Part shown: positions 19,287 through 27,053 of the stretch, piece after piece
How positions within the stretch are numbered: the first letter of the stretch is position 1
Layout: the number at the start of each line of letters is the position of its first letter
Assembly (NCBI RefSeq): GCF_003688935.1
Contig: NZ_REGE01000003.1
Coordinates: 62,001-126,000, forward strand
Reading direction: 5' to 3'
DNA length: 64,000 nucleotides
From: Corynebacterium macginleyi
Lineage (GTDB): Bacteria; Actinomycetota; Actinomycetes; Mycobacteriales; Mycobacteriaceae
Program-made: the position numbers and the translations under genes
The notes under the pieces: model-generated
Database searches by the model: none
Seen by the model: only the letters and a program-made list of their open reading frames with translations
What the model was told of the DNA's origin: nothing

Positions 19287-20030
19287 TCACTTTTCGCGCT
19301 GGCGATACATTGTCCCCGCGCATTTCTCCGCGGCCCGGCGCAGCGCCGCGATGAGCTCCTCCACGCTGCCACTCGGTGTGGAGATGGGATAGGTTACCGC
19401 GAGTGCCGCCGCGGGTCGCTCCAGGTGGTCCACGATGGGCACCGCCACCGAGGCCTGTCCCCGCGAGATTTCTTCCACCTCTTTTTCCCATCCGCGCGCA
19501 AAGGCCCGGTCCAGCTGCTTTTTAAGGACGCCAAAATTTTCCCCGCCCGCGGTATCGAATGCAGCCTTGACCTCTGTTTCCGGCAGATGCGCAAGCATTA
19601 CCCTGCCCGATGCCGTCTTATGCGCCTGCAGGCGCACCCCCACCTCCGTCACCAAAGAGGTCGCACCCGGCGCGCGGACTTCCTGCAGGTATAAAATCTC
19701 CGAGCCCGCCATGCGCGAAATGTGCCCAGATCCGCCAACCAGCCGTGCACAGTGTTCCAGGTCCCGGGTGGCCATGCGCACCAACGGCTGCTGGGTTACA
19801 TAAGCAGAGGCCATCGAGTACGCCGCCAGCCCAAGGCCGTAGGTTTTGTGCTCAGGTAGGTGGGCAACGAAGCCGGCATCGACCATCTCCGCGAGCAGGT
19901 GGTACGTGGTCGAGCGCGGTAGACCGAGCTCGCCTCGGATGCGGGCAGCGGAAATTGGGACATCTATAGTTGATAGCAGCTTGAGGATGTCTAGCGCATG
20001 GCGCGCGGCGGGGACCCGGTGAGTACTCAC
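19287..20030 (-). CDS. hutR: IclR-family regulator of histidine utilisation
   Basis: A 247-residue IclR-type regulator. A winged helix-turn-helix at residues 20-75 ('PISAARIRGELGLPRSTTYH') is followed by the C-terminal effector-binding domain. Position inside the hut cluster, divergent from hutG, fits HutR, which in C. resistens binds hut promoters. The start is taken as GTG 20030 because a perfect TATAAT (20039-20044, minus strand) lies 8 nt upstream, giving a leaderless transcript. The TTG at 20039 overlaps this hexamer and cannot be the start on that transcript. It is probably co-transcribed with hutH. Confidence 0.88.
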   Translation of the reverse strand: MSTHRVPAARHALDILKLLSTIDVPISAARIRGELGLPRSTTYHLLAEMVDAGFVAHLPEHKTYGLGLAAYSMASAYVTQQPLVRMATRDLEHCARLVGGSGHISRMAGSEILYLQEVRAPGATSLVTEVGVRLQAHKTASGRVMLAHLPETEVKAAFDTAGGENFGVLKKQLDRAFARGWEKEVEEISRGQASVAVPIVDHLERPAAALAVTYPISTPSGSVEELIAALRRAAEKCAGTMYRQREK

Positions 20031-20092
20031 AGCGGTCAATTATATTCCGTCATTGACGGACAAATTCAGCGCACGCTCCTACTATCGGCAGT
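20031..20092. promoter_or_regulatory. Divergent hutR/hutG promoter region with 15-bp palindrome
   Basis: Two back-to-back promoters. For hutR (minus): TATAAT at 20039-20044, 8 nt before GTG. For hutG (plus): TACTAT at 20080-20085, 7 nt before ATG. Between them is TCCGTCATTGACGGA (20046-20060), a perfect inverted repeat with 7-bp arms around one base. It occupies the spacer just upstream of the hutR -10, a position suited to autorepression by HutR or another dimeric regulator. The palindrome differs from the HutR motif recalled for C. resistens. Confidence 0.65.
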
Positions 20093-21031
20093 ATGAATAC
20101 CGAATCAGCCCCACTTTTTACTCCCGCTCCCGAGTGGTCCGGCCGCTCAGATGGTCCCGGCGCCGAGCACGCGCGCTGGCATAGCGTTATCAACCAGGCC
20201 GAATCCGCACCCGTGACCCTGCTGGGCTTTGCCTCCGATGAGGGTGTACTGCGCAATGGCGGCCGCCAAGGTGCCGCAGCCGGCCCCGCTGCCTTGCGCG
20301 CCGCCCTCGGATCCCTCGCGGTCCACCATGGCCACGCGCTTGCCGATGCCGGAACGATTACTACCCAAGCCGACGATCTCGACGGCGCGCACGAGGCACT
20401 GTCCAGAAAAGTCGAAGAACTTGTCCGTGGCGATACCCTGCCCATCATCTTGGGCGGCGGACATGAAACCGCTTTCGGCTCCCACCGCGGCCTGTTCCGC
20501 GCCCGCGGTGCTACCCCGATCATCAACGTGGACGCCCACTTCGATCTCCGCCACGCGAAACACGCCACCTCAGGTACACCCTTTACCCAGATTTCCCAGC
20601 TCACCGACGACTTTGACTACTGTGTCTTTGGTATCTCGCGGCCCAATAACACGGCGGTGTTATTCAATGATGCCGACAAGCTCGGCGTCAACTACACCCT
20701 AGATGAGGAGCTAGTTAACCTGACCCCCGCCGAATGCGGCGTGCTCGCCACCCAGGCCACCACCGCTGCGGAGAACATCCACCTATCCATCGACTTAGAC
20801 GTGCTTCCCGCCTCCACCGCCCCGGGTGTATCCGCCCCGGCCAGCCTCGGCGTTTCCTACGAGCGCATCCGCGCCCTGGTGGTAGCCATTGCCGCGACGG
20901 GCAAGCTGGCGCTTGTCGATGTCGTCGAACTCAACCCCACCTTCGACATAGATAACCGCACCGCCAAGGCAGCGGCGCGGCTTATCGATGACATCGTTAC
21001 TGCTCACCTCACTGCGATAAGCGGGCAGTAA
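20093..21031 (+). CDS. hutG: Formimidoylglutamase
   Basis: A 312-residue ureohydrolase (arginase/agmatinase fold) that hydrolyses N-formimidoyl-glutamate to glutamate plus formamide, the last hut step. Manganese ligands appear in 'LGGGHETAFGS' near residue 120, 'NVDAHFDLR' near 145 and 'SIDLDVLPASTAPG' near 230. The start ATG is 7 nt after TACTAT, so the transcript is probably leaderless. It is divergent from hutR, and convergent with the YjiH gene (3-bp gap). Confidence 0.94.
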   Translation: MNTESAPLFTPAPEWSGRSDGPGAEHARWHSVINQAESAPVTLLGFASDEGVLRNGGRQGAAAGPAALRAALGSLAVHHGHALADAGTITTQADDLDGAHEALSRKVEELVRGDTLPIILGGGHETAFGSHRGLFRARGATPIINVDAHFDLRHAKHATSGTPFTQISQLTDDFDYCVFGISRPNNTAVLFNDADKLGVNYTLDEELVNLTPAECGVLATQATTAAENIHLSIDLDVLPASTAPGVSAPASLGVSYERIRALVVAIAATGKLALVDVVELNPTFDIDNRTAKAAARLIDDIVTAHLTAISGQ

Positions 21032-21034
21032 TAC

Positions 21035-22381
21035 TCAAAACAGGAGGTGCGCAATCGGAGTCGCAATTACGATAGTAAGAGCGACCCGCTCAAACCAGAT
21101 GATGACCAGGTGGGACAGCTTCACCGGAATCTTGGTAGCCAGAATACAAGGCACCAAGGCCGAGAAGAAGATGATGGCGGAAACTGCCACGACCCCGATA
21201 ACAAATTTCAGTACCATGCTGTCGCTGCCTGCCACTGCGGTGGCGGGCAGAAACATTTCCGCAATACCCATGGCTGCGGCCTTGCCCCCAAGTTCCGGCT
21301 CCGGCAGCTGCACTATCCGGGCAAAGGGATAAAACAGGTAGCCAATCCATTCAAAGACCGGGGTAAACCGCGCCAGCAGCAAACCAATAAGCCCCACCGA
21401 CATGATGGACGGCACGATGGCCGCGGCCATGCGCACGCCATCGCGGAGGTTATCCCAAACGGCCTGCGGCAACGACGGCGCGCGCTGCAAGGCCAGCATC
21501 GCCTCCCGCCACGCATTCTTAAACCGCGATCCTTCCACCGGCTTTTCCGGGTCTGGTTCTGCATCCTCGCAGTATTCATCCGGAATCATCCGCAGTGGCG
21601 GAATGCGCACGGTAATGGCCGTAACCAAAAATGTCACCACCAGCGTGACGGCGAAGTACGTACCCCAGATATTCATCAAATCCAGCTGCTTGGCCACGAT
21701 AACCATAAACGCCGCCGATACCGTGGAGAACCCGGTCGCGATAACGGCAGCTTCCCTGCCGGTATAACCGCCCTTTTGATATACGCGGTCCGTGACCAAA
21801 ATGCCCAGCGAGTACGAACCGACGAAGGAGGCCACCGCATCGATCGCGGAACGCCCCGGCGTCTTCCACAGCGGGCGCATAATCGGTTGCATCAGTACCC
21901 CAACAAACTCTAAGAGCCCAAAGCCAATAAGAAATGCCAGGAAGGTACCCCCAATGGGTACGATCAGACCCACCGGCGTGGCAATGGAGTTCCATAAGAA
22001 AGGAACCAAGTCTTCATCGCCTAAAAACCACGGCAGTGCGTCAATGACCATGAGGAAGGAAATGACCGCACCGGCGATGTTGAGGACTGCAAAAACCGCC
22101 TGCAGCGCGCTCTGCTTGAACGCCCCAGTGCTAAAACTGCGCACCGTTCCATACACGGATAGCGCAAAAATGAGCCACGGCACCACCGCCGGAATGCTAT
22201 CGCGCACGATGGTGACTATGTGGTCCAAAGGAATGGAGTTCTTTCCCTTGTAGGTCACAGGAAAGAAGAACACGAACGCGCCGATAGCGCTATAAACAAA
22301 AAGTTTCCACCGACCCCCAGGCCGCGGGACTTCCCCGTCATGGCTCTGGAGGGAGGAATTAACTGATTCAGTAGAAGTCAC
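21035..22381 (-). CDS. YjiH-family membrane protein (nucleoside-recognition GATE domain)
   Basis: A 448-residue polytopic membrane protein with about 10-11 hydrophobic segments and a cytoplasmic N-terminus. The sequence pattern ('FVFFFPVTYKGKNSIPLDHI', later 'GKAAAMGIAEMFLPATAVAG') is that of YjiH proteins, which carry the nucleoside-recognition GATE domain found in some transporters. Its substrate is unknown. Its place beside hut genes suggests a role in uptake or export linked to histidine or its breakdown products, but this is only context. The start is GTG 22381, preceded by GAGGGGCGG. Confidence 0.8.
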   Translation of the reverse strand: MTSTESVNSSLQSHDGEVPRPGGRWKLFVYSAIGAFVFFFPVTYKGKNSIPLDHIVTIVRDSIPAVVPWLIFALSVYGTVRSFSTGAFKQSALQAVFAVLNIAGAVISFLMVIDALPWFLGDEDLVPFLWNSIATPVGLIVPIGGTFLAFLIGFGLLEFVGVLMQPIMRPLWKTPGRSAIDAVASFVGSYSLGILVTDRVYQKGGYTGREAAVIATGFSTVSAAFMVIVAKQLDLMNIWGTYFAVTLVVTFLVTAITVRIPPLRMIPDEYCEDAEPDPEKPVEGSRFKNAWREAMLALQRAPSLPQAVWDNLRDGVRMAAAIVPSIMSVGLIGLLLARFTPVFEWIGYLFYPFARIVQLPEPELGGKAAAMGIAEMFLPATAVAGSDSMVLKFVIGVVAVSAIIFFSALVPCILATKIPVKLSHLVIIWFERVALTIVIATPIAHLLF

Positions 22382-22448
22382 GACAGACCGCCCCTCAAGC
22401 TTTCATGATTATCAAGCCCGCGCGACAGCCTAACGCGAACATTGCGAT

Positions 22449-22468
22449 TATGTTACCCAAATAACATA
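22449..22468. promoter_or_regulatory. Operator-like inverted repeat TATGTTA-N6-TAACATA
   Basis: A perfect 7+7 inverted repeat with a 6-bp spacer lies between the YjiH gene (start 22381, minus) and the truncated Nudix gene (start 22509, plus). It is AT-rich and sits where it could control either promoter. The regulator is unknown. Confidence 0.45.
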
Positions 22469-22508
22469 TTGTTGTCTAGTGTTCCCTAGCTCAAGGCACA
22501 ATAGAACT

Positions 22509-22694
22509 ATGTCTAACCCCATCCGCGTCGTCGGTGCTGTCTTCCACGATGGCGACCGATTCCTCGCCTGCCGCAAGAAACCCGGAAAACCCCTGGAAGG
22601 CCATTGGGAATTTCCGGGCGGAAAAATCGAACCGGGAGAATCACCCGAGCAGGCGTTAGCCCGCGAAATTCGCGAGGAGCTCAACTTCACCTAA
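22509..22694 (+). pseudogene. MutT-like Nudix hydrolase, truncated inside the Nudix box
   Basis: The first 61 residues of a MutT/8-oxo-dGTP diphosphatase-type Nudix protein. It reads SNPIRVVGAVFHDGDRFLAC, then 'WEFPGGKIEPGESPEQALAREIREEL', that is, the Nudix box GX5EX7REUXEE up to its last positions, then 'NFT' and a stop. Family members are about 130 residues, so the second half (remaining beta strands) is gone. The break coincides with the change from GC-rich to AT-rich sequence that begins the restriction-modification island. I could not find the 3' half on the far side. It is probably non-functional in nucleotide-pool sanitation. Confidence 0.8.
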
Positions 22695-23159
22695 CCAGGC
22701 GCTCCACCGTAAACTTACAGACGAACGAAAGGTTCGAACCTAAACATCACTCCCAGGGCAAACTCGATCCACACCCAAATTGCAAGGTTCGGCTTTCCAG
22801 ACTGTCAAAATCTCTATAGTTTCCATCCTTGCCACCCGTTTACCAGTATTAGTAAAAAATACATTTTGACTTTCATTAAAGATACTCGATTTAATTAATT
22901 AACGTAAATTATCAACCCTCTAAATTGGACCAGTAATATTAAAATTACGTCACAGGTAAACAGATTTAAAAGCGATAATCTTACAATCCAAAGGACTTAA
23001 TGTTAATTTTTTATGCTAAAATATTTATTGTCGTTTTTTAAAATTGTTATCCATCTTATCATCGTTAAACTTTCACGTCATTTCACAGCTTTTCGACTCG
23101 ACAAAGCCAAGAATAGCGTCAATCAACCTTCACTCTGCTACACTTTTAGCCCCATCGGT
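22695..23159. other. AT-rich non-coding left part of the restriction-modification island
   Basis: 465 bp with no credible gene. Composition shifts sharply to AT-rich from about 22820. GGTTCGAACC at 22731-22740 is a perfect 10-bp palindrome. A 65-codon open frame at 23013 is hydrophobic and AT-driven and is not accepted. No integrase, transposase or tRNA end was recognised. Confidence 0.6.
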
Positions 23160-24179
23160 TTAGCCTTCAAACTTAACTCCAGCCATCCATTCGGGTTCTT
23201 CAATCTGTAGCGAGACATCAGTCTCCGAACTTCGAATCCGCTGATTGTAGGAACGAATTAATTCTGTTAAAACTACGCGAATATTTTCAGTGTCATAATG
23301 AGAAATCTCCTCAATATTTGTGCCAATATATGTTTCGGCGTCTATTACTGAAACCAACTCACCTATTCCAGCCATTTCGGCATTGTCTCTAGCGCCAGCA
23401 ACCCGCCTTAAAGGAACAATCAACACTGGACGGTACCCTTCACGAAGGTTTTCTTTACACCGTTCAATTACCTTTTCACTCGGTGCCATTGTTACATGAA
23501 AAGCGGTAGTTTTTACTTGGAAGTCCCCTTGCCTTCCGGTTTGTTCATCGGCAGCATTTGAATGATCAGTACCAATTGCAAAATCAGGAAATCGTAACTG
23601 AAGCTTTGCACCGACGAGGTGCTGAAGCACTGAGCCTGCTGGTCTATCTGGTCTAGCACTAGCAGCGCTAATAATTTCTCGAACTGTAACCGCAACAGGT
23701 TTTAAGGGGTCCAACGTCACAGAGATCCGCTGCTTATTAAAATAATCTTCACGGACTTTCTTAACGAAAAATTTTTCTAACTCGTGCGAAAGTTGTCGCA
23801 TGTCCGCATTGCCAACATCAACTCTGTTCCATCGCTCAGCTAGGTCCCGCGCCTTGGGCAACGTTGCCCGAGATGTTCTTCCACCCTCTGAAGTAAAGCG
23901 TCGATCTTCATTATGATCATGGAGAATCTTTTTTACCCTAGCTCCAGAGAGTCCTTTCACCTGACTCTTATTAGGAGAAACGAGCCGTTCCTCGGTAATC
24001 GGCAACCCTTCTACAACCATTCGCGAAACTACTAGTCCTGCGTTCATAGTGTTGGTACGCGGGGATTTGTCAATCTTTCTATGGTGCTCATACCATGCCT
24101 TAGCTTGACCCAAAAGTTCTTCGAGAGCTCTCTCAGTCGAACTTTCACTTGAATTCCTGTTTTCATTTTGTTGGTCCAT
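23160..24179 (-). CDS. DUF4928-type protein, probable type II restriction endonuclease
   Basis: A 339-residue protein resembling DUF4928, a family found next to cytosine-5 DNA methyltransferases. In the middle, 'PDFAIGTDHSNAADE' followed by 'GDFQVKTTAFHV' gives a D...D/QxK pattern that would fit a PD-(D/E)XK nuclease core (inference). The N-terminal 150 residues are helical and basic and may bind DNA. It overlaps the methyltransferase gene by 17 bp on the same strand, the usual arrangement for a paired restriction-modification system. Base composition is clearly AT-richer than the flanks, a sign of transfer. The recognition site is unknown. Confidence 0.75.
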   Translation of the reverse strand: MDQQNENRNSSESSTERALEELLGQAKAWYEHHRKIDKSPRTNTMNAGLVVSRMVVEGLPITEERLVSPNKSQVKGLSGARVKKILHDHNEDRRFTSEGGRTSRATLPKARDLAERWNRVDVGNADMRQLSHELEKFFVKKVREDYFNKQRISVTLDPLKPVAVTVREIISAASARPDRPAGSVLQHLVGAKLQLRFPDFAIGTDHSNAADEQTGRQGDFQVKTTAFHVTMAPSEKVIERCKENLREGYRPVLIVPLRRVAGARDNAEMAGIGELVSVIDAETYIGTNIEEISHYDTENIRVVLTELIRSYNQRIRSSETDVSLQIEEPEWMAGVKFEG

Positions 24180-25320
24180 AGCGCTCGTCCTCCCTAGCTT
24201 TTAGAGCTAATGGTACAAGACACTCACGAGCCAACCATGAGACCACAGGAACAGCGACTGCGTCGCCGAAACCATATTGGATTTGGGACTCAGATAAACC
24301 ACCGAGCTTATACCAGCCCGCTCCCATCAATCGGGCATATTCAAGTCCAGTCATCCAGCGGACTTGAAATTTTCCCTGTCCCATAACAGCTACAGCTTGT
24401 TTGGAAGAGCCTCCACGAGCTGTACGCAAACATCCCGCAATATCCTCGGCTCGCATTTCCCACATAGGGATACCTTTACGTGTTCGCCGATATGCGGTTC
24501 TTGCAGTGACTGTATCCGATAGGATAAAGGTTTGAGCGCGGTCCCTCTGCGTTGATGACATAGATTGCAAAAACGCGTCTGTTCGAGCCTGTTCCCACCA
24601 TCGAGAATCCTCTGAACTTAATTTTTCCACGGAGGCAGTGAAACCATTAGCGAGCAAATCTGGGACTTTCGGAAAAGGAAAACTAAATGTGCGCAGCCCT
24701 TTTTCCTTGTGGACCCATGCCAACCAATCGGGACGCAGTAAGGTGTCATGCGTGCCGCCATCGATGGGATCACTTGACGCTATTAGGAACAACCGCGGGC
24801 GTGATTGTGGTATAAATCGTCGAGCATCAATAGTTACCGCATCTACTGCATATCCGAGACTATTGAATTCTCTAATTGCCGCGCGCAGGTCGTCTCCACT
24901 ATGCGACGATGCCAAACCATTGACATTTTCTAATACAACCACCTTAGGTTGTCGATCCTTCATATCGCGCAAGGTTTGGATAAACCCGAAAAAAGCGGAA
25001 GACTCCTTACCTGCAATTCCAGTACGTTTCCCTGCGAGTGACAGGTCTGTACACGGAGACGAAGACCATGCGATATCAACTTCGGGCACTGCACTGGCAT
25101 TGATCGCAAACACATCTCCCAAGTGAAAATGGTCATTTCCCCACTGTCCAGTGTACATAGACTGCTTTTTCACGTCATAGTCATTTGCCCAAACCGTACT
25201 GATTCCAGCTTTGGACAATCCAGCTCGTGCTAAGCCAATTCCTGCAAAAAACTCAATAGCGGTCAACGGCTGGGCTAAAGACACTAATTTTTGCTGAGAC
25301 ACTTCTGAAATCTTACACAT
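24163..25320 (-). CDS. DNA (cytosine-5-)-methyltransferase
   Basis: A 385-residue C5-methyltransferase. It shows motif I 'AIEFFAGIGLARAGL' near residue 20, motif IV with catalytic Cys 'SSSPCTDLSLAGKR' near 90, motif VI 'ENVNGL' near 135, motif VIII 'QSRPRLFLI' near 175, and motif X 'YGFGDAVAVPVV' near the end. The target-recognition region lies between VIII and IX (about 190-330). ATG 25320 is preferred; the 20 upstream codons look non-coding. It modifies the same site the downstream nuclease should cut, protecting the host. Low GC indicates a recent arrival. No Vsr repair gene accompanies it. Confidence 0.93.
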   Translation of the reverse strand: MCKISEVSQQKLVSLAQPLTAIEFFAGIGLARAGLSKAGISTVWANDYDVKKQSMYTGQWGNDHFHLGDVFAINASAVPEVDIAWSSSPCTDLSLAGKRTGIAGKESSAFFGFIQTLRDMKDRQPKVVVLENVNGLASSHSGDDLRAAIREFNSLGYAVDAVTIDARRFIPQSRPRLFLIASSDPIDGGTHDTLLRPDWLAWVHKEKGLRTFSFPFPKVPDLLANGFTASVEKLSSEDSRWWEQARTDAFLQSMSSTQRDRAQTFILSDTVTARTAYRRTRKGIPMWEMRAEDIAGCLRTARGGSSKQAVAVMGQGKFQVRWMTGLEYARLMGAGWYKLGGLSESQIQYGFGDAVAVPVVSWLARECLVPLALKAREDERYGPTK

Positions 25321-25643
25321 CGAGGTTTGAAAAAAATCCAGTATAGCAACAACACTTGTCCTGACCATCATTAATGACAATATTTCATTTTACCTCTTGG
25401 ACCGATAATTGATATTTAGAAATTATCTTGTATAGCACTTAATGTGTTGTCACAATTTCAGGGCCCGCTCGCGTTCGATCTCTGCATATTTCATTTAATC
25501 AGCACACCATGCCAAAGGCGTTGCACACTGCTGGTCGGACCGTCGCTTAGCACGCATAGTTGAATAATTGGACTGCATTTTACCCGTCAAGAGTGATACA
25601 TTTCCCTTAAGTGATTCACACCACAGCAACTTAAGGAAGTGTC
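25321..25643. other. Upstream region of the methyltransferase and of the Nramp-like gene; possible gene remnant
   Basis: 323 bp between divergent genes. The first 120 bp are AT-rich and should hold the methyltransferase promoter. From about 25460 the composition returns to normal, marking the right edge of the island. On the minus strand near 25450-25555, a short stretch reads like decayed coding sequence (MRAKRRSDQQCATP, stop, MKYAEIERERALKL, stop). The right end holds the Nramp-like promoter and its ribosome site AAGGAAG. No Nudix 3' half was recognised here. Confidence 0.45.
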
Positions 25644-26936
25644 ATGAGCCAATCCGATAAGCACACCGGCGCACCATCCGCCGAAGGCCAACAGACACAC
25701 AACTCTGAGCCACAAGCCAAGGTGAAATGGACCCTCGTTGGCCCGGGTTTGGTCGCCGCAGCCACCGGTGTCGGTGCCGCTGACTTGGTGGCAACCATGA
25801 TTGCCGGCCAGCGCTACGGCTATGCACTATTGTGGGCTGTCATCGTCGGTACGATTATGAAAATCGTGCTGGTGGAGGGCGTCGGCCGCTATAGCTTGGC
25901 CACTGGAAACACCATGTTCCACGGCTGGCGGGAACTAGGACGCTGGACCTCTTGGTACTTCGCGCCCTACATCGTCATCTGGGGATTAGTCTATGGCGCC
26001 GCGGCAATGTCCGGCACCGGCTTGGCGTTAAGCGCACTCTTCCCCGGTACTAGCTTGACCATGTGGGCCATCCTGACCGGCGTGTTGTGCTTTGCACTTA
26101 CGTGGCTGGGTCAATATCAACTGTTTGAAAAGCTTTCCGCCATCTTGGTTGGCATCATGTTCGTCACTGTGGTGGGCATCGCCGCAATTACCGCGCCTAA
26201 TCTGCCAGAGATTCTGCGCGGCCTAGTGCCCACCATCCCGGATGGGTCTTTCCTTTACGTTCTCTCCATCGCCGGCGGTGTCGGCGGCACCATTACCCTA
26301 GCAGCCTACGGCTACTGGCTGCGCGAGAAGAAATGGTTCACGCCCAAGTGGATGAAAGTTATGTGCATGGATAACTCGGTGGCCTACGCCGTCACCGGTA
26401 TTTTCGTAGTGGCTACGCTCATCCTTGGTGCCGAGCTTTTATACAGTGCCAATGTCGCGGTATCCAATAATGATCGAGGCCTGGTGGATATGGCCGACGT
26501 GTTAGAAGCACGCTATGGAGCCTTTATTTCCAAGTGGTTCATCGTCGGATTCTTTTCTGCCGCTTTCTCTTCCGGCTTGGGTGTGTGGAACGGTGTATCC
26601 CTCATGTTCGCTGACTACGTTGGCCACCTGAAGGACCTTCCACAAGGCCACCCCAGCACCAGCACGGGCGGTAAGTACTACCGCGCTTACCTCATCTGGT
26701 TGACCTTCCCGCCAATGTTGCTCCTGCTGCTGGGCAAGCCCACCGGGTTAATCATTGGGTACGGCATCTTGGGTGCATTCTTCATGCCCTTCTTGGGACT
26801 CACACTCTTGGTGCTGCTTAATACCAAGCACACCCCAAAGGAATGGCGCAATGGCTGGTTCATCAATACCCTGATGGGCATCATTTCGGCGGCCTTTGTT
26901 TACCTGTGCGTGTCCCAGGTCGCCGGGCTCTTCTAG
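25644..26936 (+). CDS. Divergent Nramp-family membrane transporter lacking canonical metal ligands
   Basis: A 430-residue protein with about 11 transmembrane segments after a 30-residue hydrophilic N-terminus. Overall pattern is Nramp ('GPGLVAAATGVGAADLVATM' in helix 1). However, the canonical DPGN metal motif of helix 1 reads GAAD, and helix 6 has 'GGTITLAAYGYW' where Mn/Fe transporters have MPH. It therefore belongs to an Nramp-related branch, and manganese or iron transport should not be assumed. Magnesium or another substrate is possible. The ATG is preceded by AAGGAAG. It is convergent with the broken MFS gene. Confidence 0.75.
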   Translation: MSQSDKHTGAPSAEGQQTHNSEPQAKVKWTLVGPGLVAAATGVGAADLVATMIAGQRYGYALLWAVIVGTIMKIVLVEGVGRYSLATGNTMFHGWRELGRWTSWYFAPYIVIWGLVYGAAAMSGTGLALSALFPGTSLTMWAILTGVLCFALTWLGQYQLFEKLSAILVGIMFVTVVGIAAITAPNLPEILRGLVPTIPDGSFLYVLSIAGGVGGTITLAAYGYWLREKKWFTPKWMKVMCMDNSVAYAVTGIFVVATLILGAELLYSANVAVSNNDRGLVDMADVLEARYGAFISKWFIVGFFSAAFSSGLGVWNGVSLMFADYVGHLKDLPQGHPSTSTGGKYYRAYLIWLTFPPMLLLLLGKPTGLIIGYGILGAFFMPFLGLTLLVLLNTKHTPKEWRNGWFINTLMGIISAAFVYLCVSQVAGLF

Positions 26937-27053
26937 CCCTGCTGTTCGTAGTCTTCAAGGTACGCGCCAATTATCCGTAAGCTCTCCACCTCCTGGGAAA
27001 GGATACGCCGGCGCGTACCATCCTCGAGGCGGCGCGGAGTAATTTCATTAGCT
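26933..27053 (-). pseudogene. Possible short coding remnant downstream of the MFS gene
   Basis: In the frame shifted by one relative to the MFS transporter, the minus strand stays open across its stop and reads 'NEITPRRLEDGTRRRILSQE' then 'VESLRIIGAYLEDYEQQG' and TAG. The amphipathic, charged composition looks like coding sequence rather than chance. It has no start codon of its own, so it is either a decayed gene end or a frameshifted tail. I do not recognise the family. Confidence 0.3.

Noticed and set aside
21047..21913. 288-codon open frame antisense to the YjiH gene
   Set aside because: His/Arg/Gly-rich composition typical of antisense reading; the YjiH frame has clear transmembrane structure.
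22731..22740. GGTTCGAACC resembling a tRNA T-loop, as a possible att site of the island
   Set aside because: No acceptor stem, anticodon arm or CCA nearby and no integrase; it is only a short palindrome.
23013..23210. 65-codon hydrophobic frame in the AT-rich island
   Set aside because: Overlaps the end of the DUF4928 gene antisense and lacks a ribosome site; AT-rich sequence yields such frames by chance.
25450..25555. Transposase remnant at the right island edge
   Set aside because: Two short peptides separated by a stop, no DDE motif and no terminal inverted repeats; noted only as possible decayed coding sequence.
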